Assembly: GCF_004104055.1 (NCBI RefSeq)
Contig: NZ_QOVJ01000001.1
Span: forward strand, 62,001-126,000
Length of the DNA: 64,000 nt
Direction: 5' to 3'
DNA from: Leeuwenhoekiella aestuarii
GTDB taxonomy: Bacteria > Bacteroidota > Bacteroidia > Flavobacteriales > Flavobacteriaceae
In this document: positions 56,243-64,000 of the stretch, piece after piece
How positions within the stretch are numbered: the stretch's first letter is position 1
Layout: each line of letters starts with the position of its first letter
The notes under the pieces: model-generated
The model's database searches: none
Told to the model about the DNA's origin: nothing
What the model saw: only the letters and a program-made list of their open reading frames with translations
Position numbers and translations under genes: made by a program

Positions 56243-56250
56243 CAAAGGTA
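56243..56250 (-). promoter_or_regulatory. promoter box TACCTTTG of gldB
   Basis: On the leftward strand TACCTTTG fits the Bacteroidota -7 consensus. Transcription would begin about 7 bases downstream, which supports the start of gldB at 56230. Confidence 0.6.
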
Positions 56251-56279
56251 GTATTTACAAACTATAAATTCTGTTTCTT

Positions 56280-57068
56280 ATGCAAACCGAAAAAGTAATC
56301 GATCACATTGTAACCTGGTTAAAATCTTATGCTACAAACGCAAACATTAAAGGTTTTGTTGTAGGTGTTAGCGGCGGAATAGATAGCGCCACAACGTCTA
56401 GCCTTTGTGCTAAAACCGGTTTACGCGTCTTGTGCGTAGAAATGCCTATTCATCAACCGGAGAGTCACGTTACTCGCGCTCAGGAACATATCGCTCAATT
56501 AAAAAAGCGTTTTGCTAATGTTTCAGATGTGCGCGTTGATCTTACGGAAACTTTTGAGACCTTTAAAGGAACTTTACCAGTTGCAGACGCAAACCCTACT
56601 TTAGAGTTAAGTCTTGCTAATACACGTGCTAGATTACGTATGAGTACACTGTATTACTTTGCTGGCCTACACGGTTATCTGGTTGCTGGTACAGGTAATA
56701 AAGTAGAAGATTTTGGCGTAGGTTTTTATACAAAATATGGTGATGGCGGTGTAGATCTAAGCCCTATTGCAGATTTAATGAAAAGTGAAGTTTATGCTAT
56801 CGCTAAAGAACTTGGCGTTCCTGAAAGCATACAAGTTGCTAAACCTACAGATGGCCTCTGGGGCGATGACCGCAGTGATGAAGATCAAATTGGAGCAACC
56901 TACGATGAACTAGAATGGGCAATGCTTGAAGATGAAAAAGGTAAAATCGCAACAGACTTTGAAGGTCGCCAGCAGCAGATATTTACAATTTACAAAAACT
57001 ATAATAATGCCAACAAACACAAAATGGAGCCAATTCCTGTTTGCGAAATACCGGCAGAATTAAAATAA
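56280..57068 (+). CDS. nadE: ammonia-dependent NAD+ synthetase
   Basis: NadE amidates deamido-NAD to NAD with ATP and ammonia. The P-loop VGVSGGIDSATTSSL and LVAGTGNKVEDFGVGFYTKYGDGGVDLSPI blocks are typical. The 262-residue length without a glutaminase domain indicates the ammonia-dependent form. The gene is divergent from gldB. Confidence 0.96.
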   Translation: MQTEKVIDHIVTWLKSYATNANIKGFVVGVSGGIDSATTSSLCAKTGLRVLCVEMPIHQPESHVTRAQEHIAQLKKRFANVSDVRVDLTETFETFKGTLPVADANPTLELSLANTRARLRMSTLYYFAGLHGYLVAGTGNKVEDFGVGFYTKYGDGGVDLSPIADLMKSEVYAIAKELGVPESIQVAKPTDGLWGDDRSDEDQIGATYDELEWAMLEDEKGKIATDFEGRQQQIFTIYKNYNNANKHKMEPIPVCEIPAELK

Positions 57069-57165
57069 AATGTTCGTTTAACCTTTAAATTTATTGTTAC
57101 AGCGAAAACCATTTGCAATTAGCATAAATCATATTAATTTAGAAAGCTAAAGACATTTAATCTCT

Positions 57166-57804
57166 ATGATTACGATTACAATAGCAGATCACCATCCCAT
57201 CGTTATAGATGGGTTAGCTCACCTCTTAAAAGACATACAACACGAGATTACTGATGTTGTTACAGACGGAGATGACCTCATCCCGTCTTTAGAACAGCAG
57301 GTGCCTGATCTTGTAGTTATGGAGATAGATATGCCTAATCTGCAAGGCCTTTCTGCCATTAAAGAATTACGCAGATTATTTGCCGGAATTAAAATCATGG
57401 TTTTTAGCACGCATCCTGAAGGGATGTATGCCCTAAGTGCCATAAAAGCCGGAGCAATGGGTTATGTGGGGAAAACTGCAGATACAGACGTGGTTCTTAA
57501 AGCAATGCTACAGGTTGCCCGAGGCGGAATTTATCTCAACAACGACCTTGTTGAAATGCTTTCTAATTCTGATCCTTCTAAGAACAATTCTCTTGCTTAT
57601 AAATACAAGAAACTTTCTACACGCGAGACCGAAGTACTCAACTTGCTTTCTTCTGGCAAGCGTAATAAAGATATTGCAGAGACATTAGACATTAATGAGA
57701 AGACGGTAAGCACTTACAAAACACGCTTACTTAAAAAACTAGATGCGAGTAGTCTTGCAGAATTGATTCAACAAGCGAGACTTTTACAGACTTCAGATCT
57801 TTAA
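57166..57804 (+). CDS. NarL/LuxR-type regulator with degenerate receiver
   Basis: The 212 residues have a receiver domain (1-120) and a LuxR helix-turn-helix (about 145-205, LSTRETEVLNLLSSGKRNKD). The phospho-acceptor Asp is replaced by Glu53 in VVMEIDMP, and one residue of the acidic pair is His (ADHHP). The Ser/Thr (FSTHPE) and Lys (YVGKTA) switch residues remain. It may act without phosphorylation. No histidine kinase is beside it. It ends convergently with dnaG, with a 4-base overlap. Confidence 0.9.
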   Translation: MITITIADHHPIVIDGLAHLLKDIQHEITDVVTDGDDLIPSLEQQVPDLVVMEIDMPNLQGLSAIKELRRLFAGIKIMVFSTHPEGMYALSAIKAGAMGYVGKTADTDVVLKAMLQVARGGIYLNNDLVEMLSNSDPSKNNSLAYKYKKLSTRETEVLNLLSSGKRNKDIAETLDINEKTVSTYKTRLLKKLDASSLAELIQQARLLQTSDL

Positions 57805-59786
57805 CGCATAAATGGCATAATCACCAGATTGCGCTTTTTTGCAATAAGAACCTCAAGCGTCTTATAATCTTTATACTCTTCCATAAATTCTTTAGCATTT
57901 TCAGGAAGCTCACCAGATTTTAGCTGCTCTCCAAATTCTGACATTTTACTTTGTATTAAAAAATGACGCAAGTTCAAAAGCGTTTGAACAGTTTCCAATC
58001 CTGAATTGTCTTTTAAAGATTTTACATAAATCTCGTGAGTATCCCATTTGTGAAGGGTGTGTCTTTCGGGTTCAAAAGCTATAGAAGATATTTTACCCAT
58101 GATTTCAGGATCAAGGGTCTGCCCAAGTTGATCTAATTTAATCTCGCCTTCTTCACGTGTTAAATGCTCAATTAAAACGGGATAAATATTCTGAAAATCT
58201 TCATTAGCAAACTCCACTTCATCCTCCTGGAGATCTAAGTAGATTTTCTCATAGATAATAAGCTCCCGCTTGACTTCTTTTTCAACAAGGTTTCCCTCCT
58301 CGTCTTCCTCAATCATTAGATCTAAAAATTCGACTGGCTCTTTACCAAAAGTAATCAGTAGTTTAATGATGTTTTGCTCCAGTTCATACTGTCTGCGAAA
58401 CTTAACTTTCTCCTCATTTTTTAGCGCAACCATTTCCCCGTTACCGCTAGCTTTCGGCTTCTCTTCTTTTACAACATCTTTTTTTCCTTTATTGCGTATT
58501 TGCGCCAGCGTATTAAAAAGAACATTTTCAGTGATATCCATAATACGCGCACATTCTTGCACATAGATTTCCCGCTTAATAACATCAGGAATTTTAGCGA
58601 TACTTTCTACCATATCACGCACAAGCCCTGCCTTTTTAACCGGATCACCTTGCGCTTCCTTTACCAATAGGGAAGCTTTATACTGAATAAAATCTTTAGC
58701 ATTTTCTTTTAAGAAATCTTCAACTTCGGTTAAAGTATGCTTTCGAGAAAAGCTGTCAGGATCTTCCCCTTCGGGGAAACTACATACCTTCACGTTCATT
58801 CCCTGTTCAAGAATCAAATCAATCCCGCGTATCGAAGCTCGCTGCCCGGCTGCATCCCCATCAAATAAAACAGTGATATTAGGCGTAAGACGGTTTATCA
58901 ATCTTATCTGCTCTGGTGTAAGCGCCGTACCTGAAGAAGAAACCACATTCTCAATACCCAATTGATGCATCTGTATAACATCAGTATAACCTTCTACTAA
59001 AAAACAATTATCCTCCTTTGCAATAGCTTGTTTGGCATGATAGATACCGTAAAGCACTTTAGATTTATGATAGATATCACTCTCCGGGCTATTTAAGTAT
59101 TTTGCGGCTTTTTTTTCGTTAGTCAAAATTCGGCCTCCAAAACCCAGAACTCTTCCACTCAACGACTGAATGGGAAACATTACGCGACCTTTAAACCGAT
59201 CAAACTGCTTCTCTTCTTTTACGATAGAAAGTCCGGTTTTTTCTAAATACTCTAACTTGTAACCTTTACGAATTGCCTCTGATGTAAAGGCATCCCACGT
59301 ATCAGGAGAATACCCCAACTGAAATTTCTCTATTGTATCTTCAGAAAAATCACGCTCTTTAAAATAAGAAAGCCCAATGGCTTTTCCCTGTTCAGTATTT
59401 AGTAGCGTTTTATGAAAATAGTCTTTAGCAAACTCAGAAACCACATACATACTCTCCCGCTCATTAGCCTGCTCTTTCTGCTCGTCTGTCTGCTCGGTCT
59501 CTTCTACTTCTATATTGTATTTTTTTGCCAAATATTTTATGGCTTCAGGATAAGTAAAATGCTCGTGCTCCATTAAAAAAGCAACCGCATTCCCTCCTTT
59601 TCCGCTTGAGAAATCTTTCCAGATCTGTTTTACCGGGGAAACCATAAAACTGGGAGAGCGCTCATCTGTAAACGGACTCAGGCCTTTAAAGTTAGAGCCT
59701 GATTTTTTTAACTGAACAAAATCTCCAATAACCTCCTCTACCCGAGCGGTTTCAAAAACATTATCTATAGTGGTTTTAGAGATCAA
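57801..59786 (-). CDS. dnaG: DNA primase with degenerate zinc finger
   Basis: DnaG makes RNA primers at the replication fork. Residues 1-100 are the CHC2-type N-terminal domain, but all four metal ligands are missing: the expected positions are Ser37, Thr40, Asp58 and Ser61. The catalytic core is intact, with the TOPRIM motif FLVEGYTDVIQM and the acidic FDGDAAGQRAS. A linker with Lys/Glu follows and the C-terminal domain binds the helicase. The 661-residue length is normal. Confidence 0.95.
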   Translation of the reverse strand: MISKTTIDNVFETARVEEVIGDFVQLKKSGSNFKGLSPFTDERSPSFMVSPVKQIWKDFSSGKGGNAVAFLMEHEHFTYPEAIKYLAKKYNIEVEETEQTDEQKEQANERESMYVVSEFAKDYFHKTLLNTEQGKAIGLSYFKERDFSEDTIEKFQLGYSPDTWDAFTSEAIRKGYKLEYLEKTGLSIVKEEKQFDRFKGRVMFPIQSLSGRVLGFGGRILTNEKKAAKYLNSPESDIYHKSKVLYGIYHAKQAIAKEDNCFLVEGYTDVIQMHQLGIENVVSSSGTALTPEQIRLINRLTPNITVLFDGDAAGQRASIRGIDLILEQGMNVKVCSFPEGEDPDSFSRKHTLTEVEDFLKENAKDFIQYKASLLVKEAQGDPVKKAGLVRDMVESIAKIPDVIKREIYVQECARIMDITENVLFNTLAQIRNKGKKDVVKEEKPKASGNGEMVALKNEEKVKFRRQYELEQNIIKLLITFGKEPVEFLDLMIEEDEEGNLVEKEVKRELIIYEKIYLDLQEDEVEFANEDFQNIYPVLIEHLTREEGEIKLDQLGQTLDPEIMGKISSIAFEPERHTLHKWDTHEIYVKSLKDNSGLETVQTLLNLRHFLIQSKMSEFGEQLKSGELPENAKEFMEEYKDYKTLEVLIAKKRNLVIMPFMR

Positions 59787-59845
59787 ATTAGTGCTGTTTG
59801 CTAAATATTAAAAAAGAATGTTTGCAAATTTACTACAATAAAAAA

Positions 59846-59871
59846 ACCTGCACGAGATTACACGTGCAGGT
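59846..59871 (-). terminator. terminator after the outer-membrane protein gene
   Basis: ACCTGCACG at 59846-59854 pairs with CGTGCAGGT at 59863-59871 with an 8-base loop. On the leftward strand a run of seven T follows. It ends the sigma/anti-sigma/outer-membrane-protein transcript. Confidence 0.8.
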
Positions 59872-59903
59872 CTTACATTTCTTGTTAGTATATGCTCCCA
59901 AAG

Positions 59904-60935
59904 TTAATCCATATCAAAACGCAAACCTACAGAAATGTTGCGTTGCTCTATCGGATTGTTTTTAAAGATGGTATTTAAATCATATTTCACATAAAGCGCG
60001 GTATCGCCAAAAGCGACATAACCACTCACACCATAAATAAAATTATTAGTGTTAAAATTCTGCTTGAATTTATCCTTGCGGTCATCGCCATTTTCTTCAT
60101 ATTTCAGCTTTTGAATAGTCAATAGATTGAAGCCGGCATAACCACCCAATCCTATTTTAAACTGATTTCTTGTTGAGTATCTAAAGTAGTTGTCACCGGT
60201 ATGTTTTGTTGAAGGACCAAATTCAAAATGAACAGGAAAAACCAAATGATCCATTCTGAATTTTGATTTATCAAGATTTAACGGAAACGCTTCTAGAACC
60301 GTCTGATCGCCCTGCTCAACCAAATATTGATTATCATCTAATTTTAACCCATTAAATTGAAAACTAAATCCATACTTCAATCGAAGAAAGTTAGAGTTTG
60401 TAAACACGCGGGTTTTCCAAGCCAGACCCAATTCAAAAAAACGACTGCCTCCTATTTTATAAGGTGAGTCGTTAAGAGACTGCCCTTCAATTAAAACATT
60501 ATTAAAACCTATAGCCAACACGATATCTGAAGTTGTGCGACGATCGTAAACCACTTCTCTTTTATCGCTTCCCAAACTCAGCTTTTCATCACCTATAAAA
60601 ATCCCGAAAAAAGAATCATCTTCAAAATCCTCATTACGCTCCAGAAGATCTATTTTGCTTTCTAAAATAGCCAGTTTATCTTCTATATTTCTGGCATGCT
60701 TTTTTGCAGCTTCTTTCTTTAAAATCGATGCCTCTTCTGCAGTTAACTCCCCATTTTCTTGGCGCTTGTTAATCGTTATAACCTCAATTTTTAATGCTTC
60801 TTTCTCATCAAGAATTACCTGTTCTTTCTGGGCTTGTAATTCTAAAACAGTCTCTTGTTTTTTAGTGGTTTGAGCACTGATTTTTGCAGGTAATAAACTG
60901 ATACCTGCAATTAATAATAGTAGTAACGTTCTCAT
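59904..60935 (-). CDS. outer-membrane beta-barrel protein with coiled-coil N-terminus
   Basis: The 343 residues begin with a signal peptide (to about residue 21, ISAQT). Residues 25-105 are a charged coiled coil (QAQKEQVILDEKEALKIEVI), and the rest looks like an 8-12-stranded barrel ending in a Phe/Asp-containing strand (VGLRFDMD). Function is unknown. It is the third gene of a leftward group led by an ECF sigma factor, so it may belong to a sensing or envelope stress response. Confidence 0.75.
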   Translation of the reverse strand: MRTLLLLLIAGISLLPAKISAQTTKKQETVLELQAQKEQVILDEKEALKIEVITINKRQENGELTAEEASILKKEAAKKHARNIEDKLAILESKIDLLERNEDFEDDSFFGIFIGDEKLSLGSDKREVVYDRRTTSDIVLAIGFNNVLIEGQSLNDSPYKIGGSRFFELGLAWKTRVFTNSNFLRLKYGFSFQFNGLKLDDNQYLVEQGDQTVLEAFPLNLDKSKFRMDHLVFPVHFEFGPSTKHTGDNYFRYSTRNQFKIGLGGYAGFNLLTIQKLKYEENGDDRKDKFKQNFNTNNFIYGVSGYVAFGDTALYVKYDLNTIFKNNPIEQRNISVGLRFDMD

Positions 60936-60961
60936 AATTTTTGATTTAGTTTCAGGATATC

Positions 60962-60986
60962 GCTCTCCGCCCTGGTGGCAGAGAGC
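60962..60986. terminator. GC-rich hairpin between the anti-sigma-like and barrel genes
   Basis: GCTCTCCGCC pairs with GGCAGAGAGC with one mismatch and a 5-base loop. No T-run follows in either direction, so it is more likely a processing or attenuation hairpin inside the operon than a full terminator. Confidence 0.4.
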
Positions 60987-61018
60987 AGTTTCCCAAAGAT
61001 TGATGAATGAATGTTTAT

Positions 61019-61759
61019 TTAATTATTGCGCGAAGCAACAGCTTCTCTGGCTTTTAGAAAGCCTTCTTTAAGCGCTTCAAAAACGCGGTCTCTAAAAGAG
61101 GGATCCAACTCTTCTTCAACTTCATACAGCAATGCTTCTGCACTTACTGCATTGCGCTCTTTATCAAATACTTTTTCTGAAATTATATCGCGCTGTGCAT
61201 CACGCAACAGCTTATCTATTTCTGCGTCAGAATAGGCAACCCCAGCATTTTGTTGCTCCTGTACTTTTGCGATGATCGCATCTACTTCTGCATCTATTTT
61301 TTGTTGTACAGGAGCCTCTAAAGCTTCTTTCTTTCGTGACGTTTCCGTGGTAACAAGCGCTTCTTTTTGTTTAGGTGAAAGTTCAACTTTTGGATTGCTT
61401 TCGTTTTCGACTGGCTTTTCTTGAACACGTACTACTTCTTCTCTAACCAACTCCTTATCAATAAGCTTATTTTGTTTCTGCACTACCGGAAGAACTGTTT
61501 CAATTTTAGATTCTTCAACCGGCACTTCAACAACCTGAGGATTCTGGTTTTGATCGACTCCGAAAAAGAATTTTCCGCTTAAAACCAATACTCCTACAAA
61601 ACTCGCTGCAAGCAATAACCAGCCGTAGTTCTTTTTACTTTTCCGCTTTGCGGAAGTATCAAGATCTTGTTCTATGCGTTCCCAGGCACCAGCCGATGGT
61701 TTGATCTCTCGCTGCTCCAGCCGTTCCCGCATATTTTCTTCAAATTTTATCGGCGCCAT
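61019..61759 (-). CDS. anti-sigma-like single-pass membrane protein
   Basis: The 246 residues have a cytoplasmic N-terminus with ERLEQREIKPSAGAWERIEQ, one membrane helix at about 44-65 (YGWLLLAASFVGVLVLSG), and a Lys/Glu-rich extracytoplasmic tail. This is the layout of an anti-sigma factor, and it follows the sigma gene with a 20-base overlap. No ZAS zinc motif is present. Anti-sigma function is inferred from layout and context. Confidence 0.7.
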   Translation of the reverse strand: MAPIKFEENMRERLEQREIKPSAGAWERIEQDLDTSAKRKSKKNYGWLLLAASFVGVLVLSGKFFFGVDQNQNPQVVEVPVEESKIETVLPVVQKQNKLIDKELVREEVVRVQEKPVENESNPKVELSPKQKEALVTTETSRKKEALEAPVQQKIDAEVDAIIAKVQEQQNAGVAYSDAEIDKLLRDAQRDIISEKVFDKERNAVSAEALLYEVEEELDPSFRDRVFEALKEGFLKAREAVASRNN

Positions 61760-62309
61760 ACTTATACGTATTTAATTCACTTAATTTTTGTTGAAGCAAC
61801 TTTCTGGCTTTAAACAGTTGGCTTTTTGATGTACTCTCCGCGATTTCCAACATATTAGCAATTTCCTGATGTTTGTACCCTTCTATCGCATACATCACAA
61901 AGACCGCTCTATACCCTTCTGGCAATTGATCAATTAAAAGTTGAATGTGCTCAACTTCCAGATCGCTATTCTGCGGATTGTAAGTAGGGTCATCACCCTG
62001 ATTATCATAATCTGTGAAAATCATTTTTTGCTCTTTACGCAAATAGGAGATAGATTCATTAACCATTATGCGGCGTACCCAACCTTCAAAACTACCTTCG
62101 TCTCTAAAGCGATCCAGATTTTTAAATACTTTTAAAAACCCATTGCACATCGCTTCTTCTGCTTGCATGCTATCTTTTAAATATCTTCTGCAAACACTTA
62201 ACATTTTAGGTGAATGTAATTCATACAATCTTCGCTGCGCTTCCCGGTCTCCCTTTGCCGCCTTTTTAATAAGCTGTTTTTCGTTATTGAAGAATGTAAT
62301 GACTTTCAC
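61740..62309 (-). CDS. ECF RNA polymerase sigma factor
   Basis: The 189 residues show sigma region 2 (KVFKNLDRFRDEGSFEGWVR followed by RIMVNESISYLRKEQ) and region 4 (LPEGYRAVFVMYAIEGYKHQ followed by EIANMLEIAESTSKSQLFKA). It overlaps the anti-sigma-like gene by 20 bases. The promoter lies in the 200-bp gap before the polyprenyl synthase gene. Targets probably include its own operon. Confidence 0.93.
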   Translation of the reverse strand: MKVITFFNNEKQLIKKAAKGDREAQRRLYELHSPKMLSVCRRYLKDSMQAEEAMCNGFLKVFKNLDRFRDEGSFEGWVRRIMVNESISYLRKEQKMIFTDYDNQGDDPTYNPQNSDLEVEHIQLLIDQLPEGYRAVFVMYAIEGYKHQEIANMLEIAESTSKSQLFKARKLLQQKLSELNTYKYGADKI

Positions 62310-62516
62310 AAAACCTATTTTACAAAGTTGCTTTAATCTGATTTATTGTTTCCTGTTTTCAATCAAATTGAATTCGCTTTAAAACAAAAAATTAAATCAA
62401 ACTGTTTTAAAAACTCACTTCATATATAAAGACGCAGCATTTTTTAAAATGGTTGCCTGGTAGAAAAATATTTTTTGAAATAAATTTTAGCTTACCGTAT
62501 TTCAGTATCTTAAAAT

Positions 62517-63494
62517 TTATTTTTTCCGCTCAATCACATAATTCACCATCAAGACCAAAGCATCTTTATACTTAGATTCCGGATATTTTTTGAGTAATTG
62601 AAGCGCTTCTTGCTGAAGTGCTTTCATTTTAGACACGGCATAATCCAACCCACCCGATTGCTTTACGTAAGCGATTACTTCGTTTACACGCTTTTTGTCT
62701 TTATTGTGATTCTTAACCGAATTGATGAGCCACTTTCGCTGTTTGTCATTGCTGTTATTCACCGCGTAGATAAGCGGTAAAGTCATTTTTTGCTCTTTAA
62801 TATCAATCCCGGTAGGCTTGCCTATTTTTTGAGAGCCGTAGTCAAAAAGATCGTCTTTAATTTGGAAAGCAAGACCTATAAGTTCACCAAATTTACGCAT
62901 CGTCTCGATATCTTTCTTACCGGCATGCACCGCACAGGCACCCATAGCACAGCAAGCCGCAATAAGGGTTGCTGTTTTCTGCCGAATGATTTCAAAGTAA
63001 ATTTCTTCGGTGATGTCAAGGTTTCTAGCTTTTTCAATTTGCAATAATTCACCCTCACTCATCTCTCTCACAGCTACAGAAATGATCTGAAGCAAATCAA
63101 AATCTTCATTATCTATAGAAAGTAAAAGACCTTTAGACAATAAAAAATCACCTACGAGAACGGCGATTTTATTTTTCCAAAGTGCATTAAGACTAAAGAA
63201 GCCACGCCTGCGGTAACTGTCGTCTACCACATCATCATGAACCAATGTAGCGGTATGTATCAACTCAATTACAGATGCTCCTCTATAGGTACGGTCATTG
63301 AGGCGCTCATCTCCAAGCATTTTTGCAACGAGAAAGACAAACATCGGCCGCATCTGTTTCCCCTTGCGGTTCACAATATAATGCGTGATACGATTGAGAA
63401 GCGGAACTTTAGATTTCATTGAAAGCGAAAACTTCTGCTCAAAGAGTTCCATCTCGTGAGCAATAGGCTGCTTAATTTGTTCGGCTACTTTCAA
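62517..63494 (-). CDS. polyprenyl diphosphate synthase (octaprenyl-type)
   Basis: This class of enzyme condenses isopentenyl diphosphate into long-chain prenyl diphosphates for quinones. The first Asp-rich motif lies in HTATLVHDDVVDDSYRRRG and the second in LAFQIKDDLFDYGSQ. The 325 residues fit the IspB-type family. The chain length, and so the product, cannot be told from sequence. It lies 27 bases downstream of rlmN on the same strand. Confidence 0.9.
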   Translation of the reverse strand: MKVAEQIKQPIAHEMELFEQKFSLSMKSKVPLLNRITHYIVNRKGKQMRPMFVFLVAKMLGDERLNDRTYRGASVIELIHTATLVHDDVVDDSYRRRGFFSLNALWKNKIAVLVGDFLLSKGLLLSIDNEDFDLLQIISVAVREMSEGELLQIEKARNLDITEEIYFEIIRQKTATLIAACCAMGACAVHAGKKDIETMRKFGELIGLAFQIKDDLFDYGSQKIGKPTGIDIKEQKMTLPLIYAVNNSNDKQRKWLINSVKNHNKDKKRVNEVIAYVKQSGGLDYAVSKMKALQQEALQLLKKYPESKYKDALVLMVNYVIERKK

Positions 63495-63521
63495 TGTTCT
63501 GTTAAATCTTTTTTATACTAT

Positions 63522-64000
63522 TCAGGCTTCTTTGTTAGCGAGTTGACCGCAAGCAGCATCAATATCTTTTCCGCGAGAGCGACGCACGGTAACAGTAATA
63601 CCATGATCTTCAAGCTTGGCTACATATCTGTTTATTGCCTCAGGGTCTGCCTGCTGAAACTGACCATCATCAATAGGATTGTATTCGATCAAATTCACCT
63701 TACTGGGTACCGCCAAACAAAAATCTATTAACGCTTCGATATCTTTATCCTGATCATTTATACCTCGCCACACCACATATTCGTAGGTTATGCGCTTTTT
63801 AGTTTTAACATACCAATACTGCAATGCATCTTTCAATTCTTGAAGCGGCATCTGCTCATTAAACGGCATAATATCGGTACGCACATCATCTAGAGCTGAG
63901 TGTAAAGAAACCGCCAGATTGAATTTAACCTCATCATCTGCCATTTTCTTTATGATCTTGGGAACACCAGAAGTTGAAACCGTAATGCGCTTAGGAGACA
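63522..64000 (-). CDS. rlmN: 23S rRNA adenine-2503 methyltransferase, C-terminal part
   Basis: The reading frame continues past the right edge, so only about 159 residues of the C-terminus are seen. They include SPKRITVSTSGVPKIIKKMA, NLAVSLHSALDDVRT and the final block HGITVTVRRSRGKDIDAACG, all characteristic of RlmN/Cfr radical-SAM methyltransferases. The SAM cluster Cys motif is outside the window. RlmN makes m2A in 23S rRNA and some tRNAs. Confidence 0.94.
   Translation of the reverse strand, partial: SPKRITVSTSGVPKIIKKMADDEVKFNLAVSLHSALDDVRTDIMPFNEQMPLQELKDALQYWYVKTKKRITYEYVVWRGINDQDKDIEALIDFCLAVPSKVNLIEYNPIDDGQFQQADPEAINRYVAKLEDHGITVTVRRSRGKDIDAACGQLANKEA

Noticed and set aside
1-64000. 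CRISPR arrays, rRNA operons or restriction-modification genes
   Set aside because: I looked for spaced long repeats, rRNA-like stretches and methyltransferase motifs other than RsmH and RlmN and found none.

Overview
The window is a piece of a Flavobacteriaceae (Bacteroidota) chromosome, probably marine. The evidence is gliding-motility genes gldB and gldC, a flavobacterial dcw cluster, TonB-dependent uptake genes with a carboxypeptidase-like N-terminal domain, promoters of the TAnnTTTG type, low GC and several non-ATG starts. I cannot name the genus.

Layout. 1-6020 holds housekeeping genes: the end of a DUF4197 gene, a PfkB-type kinase, a BtuF-like protein, pyrF, prfA, and two paralogous multi-pass membrane proteins. 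6021-12071 is a worn carbohydrate locus: a carbohydrate-esterase-like remnant, a lipoprotein with a deacetylase-like look, a GH78 alpha-L-rhamnosidase, and a decayed FecI-like ECF sigma gene. 12072-15794 is an iron/siderophore uptake pair (PepSY membrane protein and TonB-dependent receptor).

16047-36486 is a 20.4-kb integrated phage-derived element at the 3' end of a tRNA-Arg(UCG) gene, bounded by a 15-bp direct repeat. It has a tyrosine recombinase at the left end. A leftward replication and packaging module (repressor, excisionase-like protein, replication proteins, portal, MuF-type head protein, TerS, TerL) ends in a hairpin. A separate tail module follows (ribbon-helix-helix protein, small coiled-coil proteins, tape measure, tail protein). 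I find no major capsid, protease, tail tube or lysis gene. Paired CCGTACA sites with an 11-bp period lie near both ends, and an inverted copy lies in the middle between the two modules. This is the most unusual part of the window: either a defective prophage or a capsid-less satellite-like element.

36595-52856 (leftward) is yqeY, then the cell wall and division cluster in the order of transcription mraZ, rsmH, ftsL, ftsI, murE, mraY, murD, ftsW, murG, murC, ftsQ, ftsA, ftsZ. A strong terminator follows ftsZ. Upstream of mraZ are three GTGG repeats spaced exactly 10 bp, the architecture expected of MraZ operator boxes.

53113-64000 holds an alpha/beta hydrolase, engB, gldC, gldB, nadE, a NarL-type regulator with Glu in place of the phospho-acceptor Asp, dnaG lacking the zinc ligands, an ECF sigma/anti-sigma-like/outer-membrane-protein operon, a polyprenyl diphosphate synthase, and the C-terminal part of rlmN running off the window.
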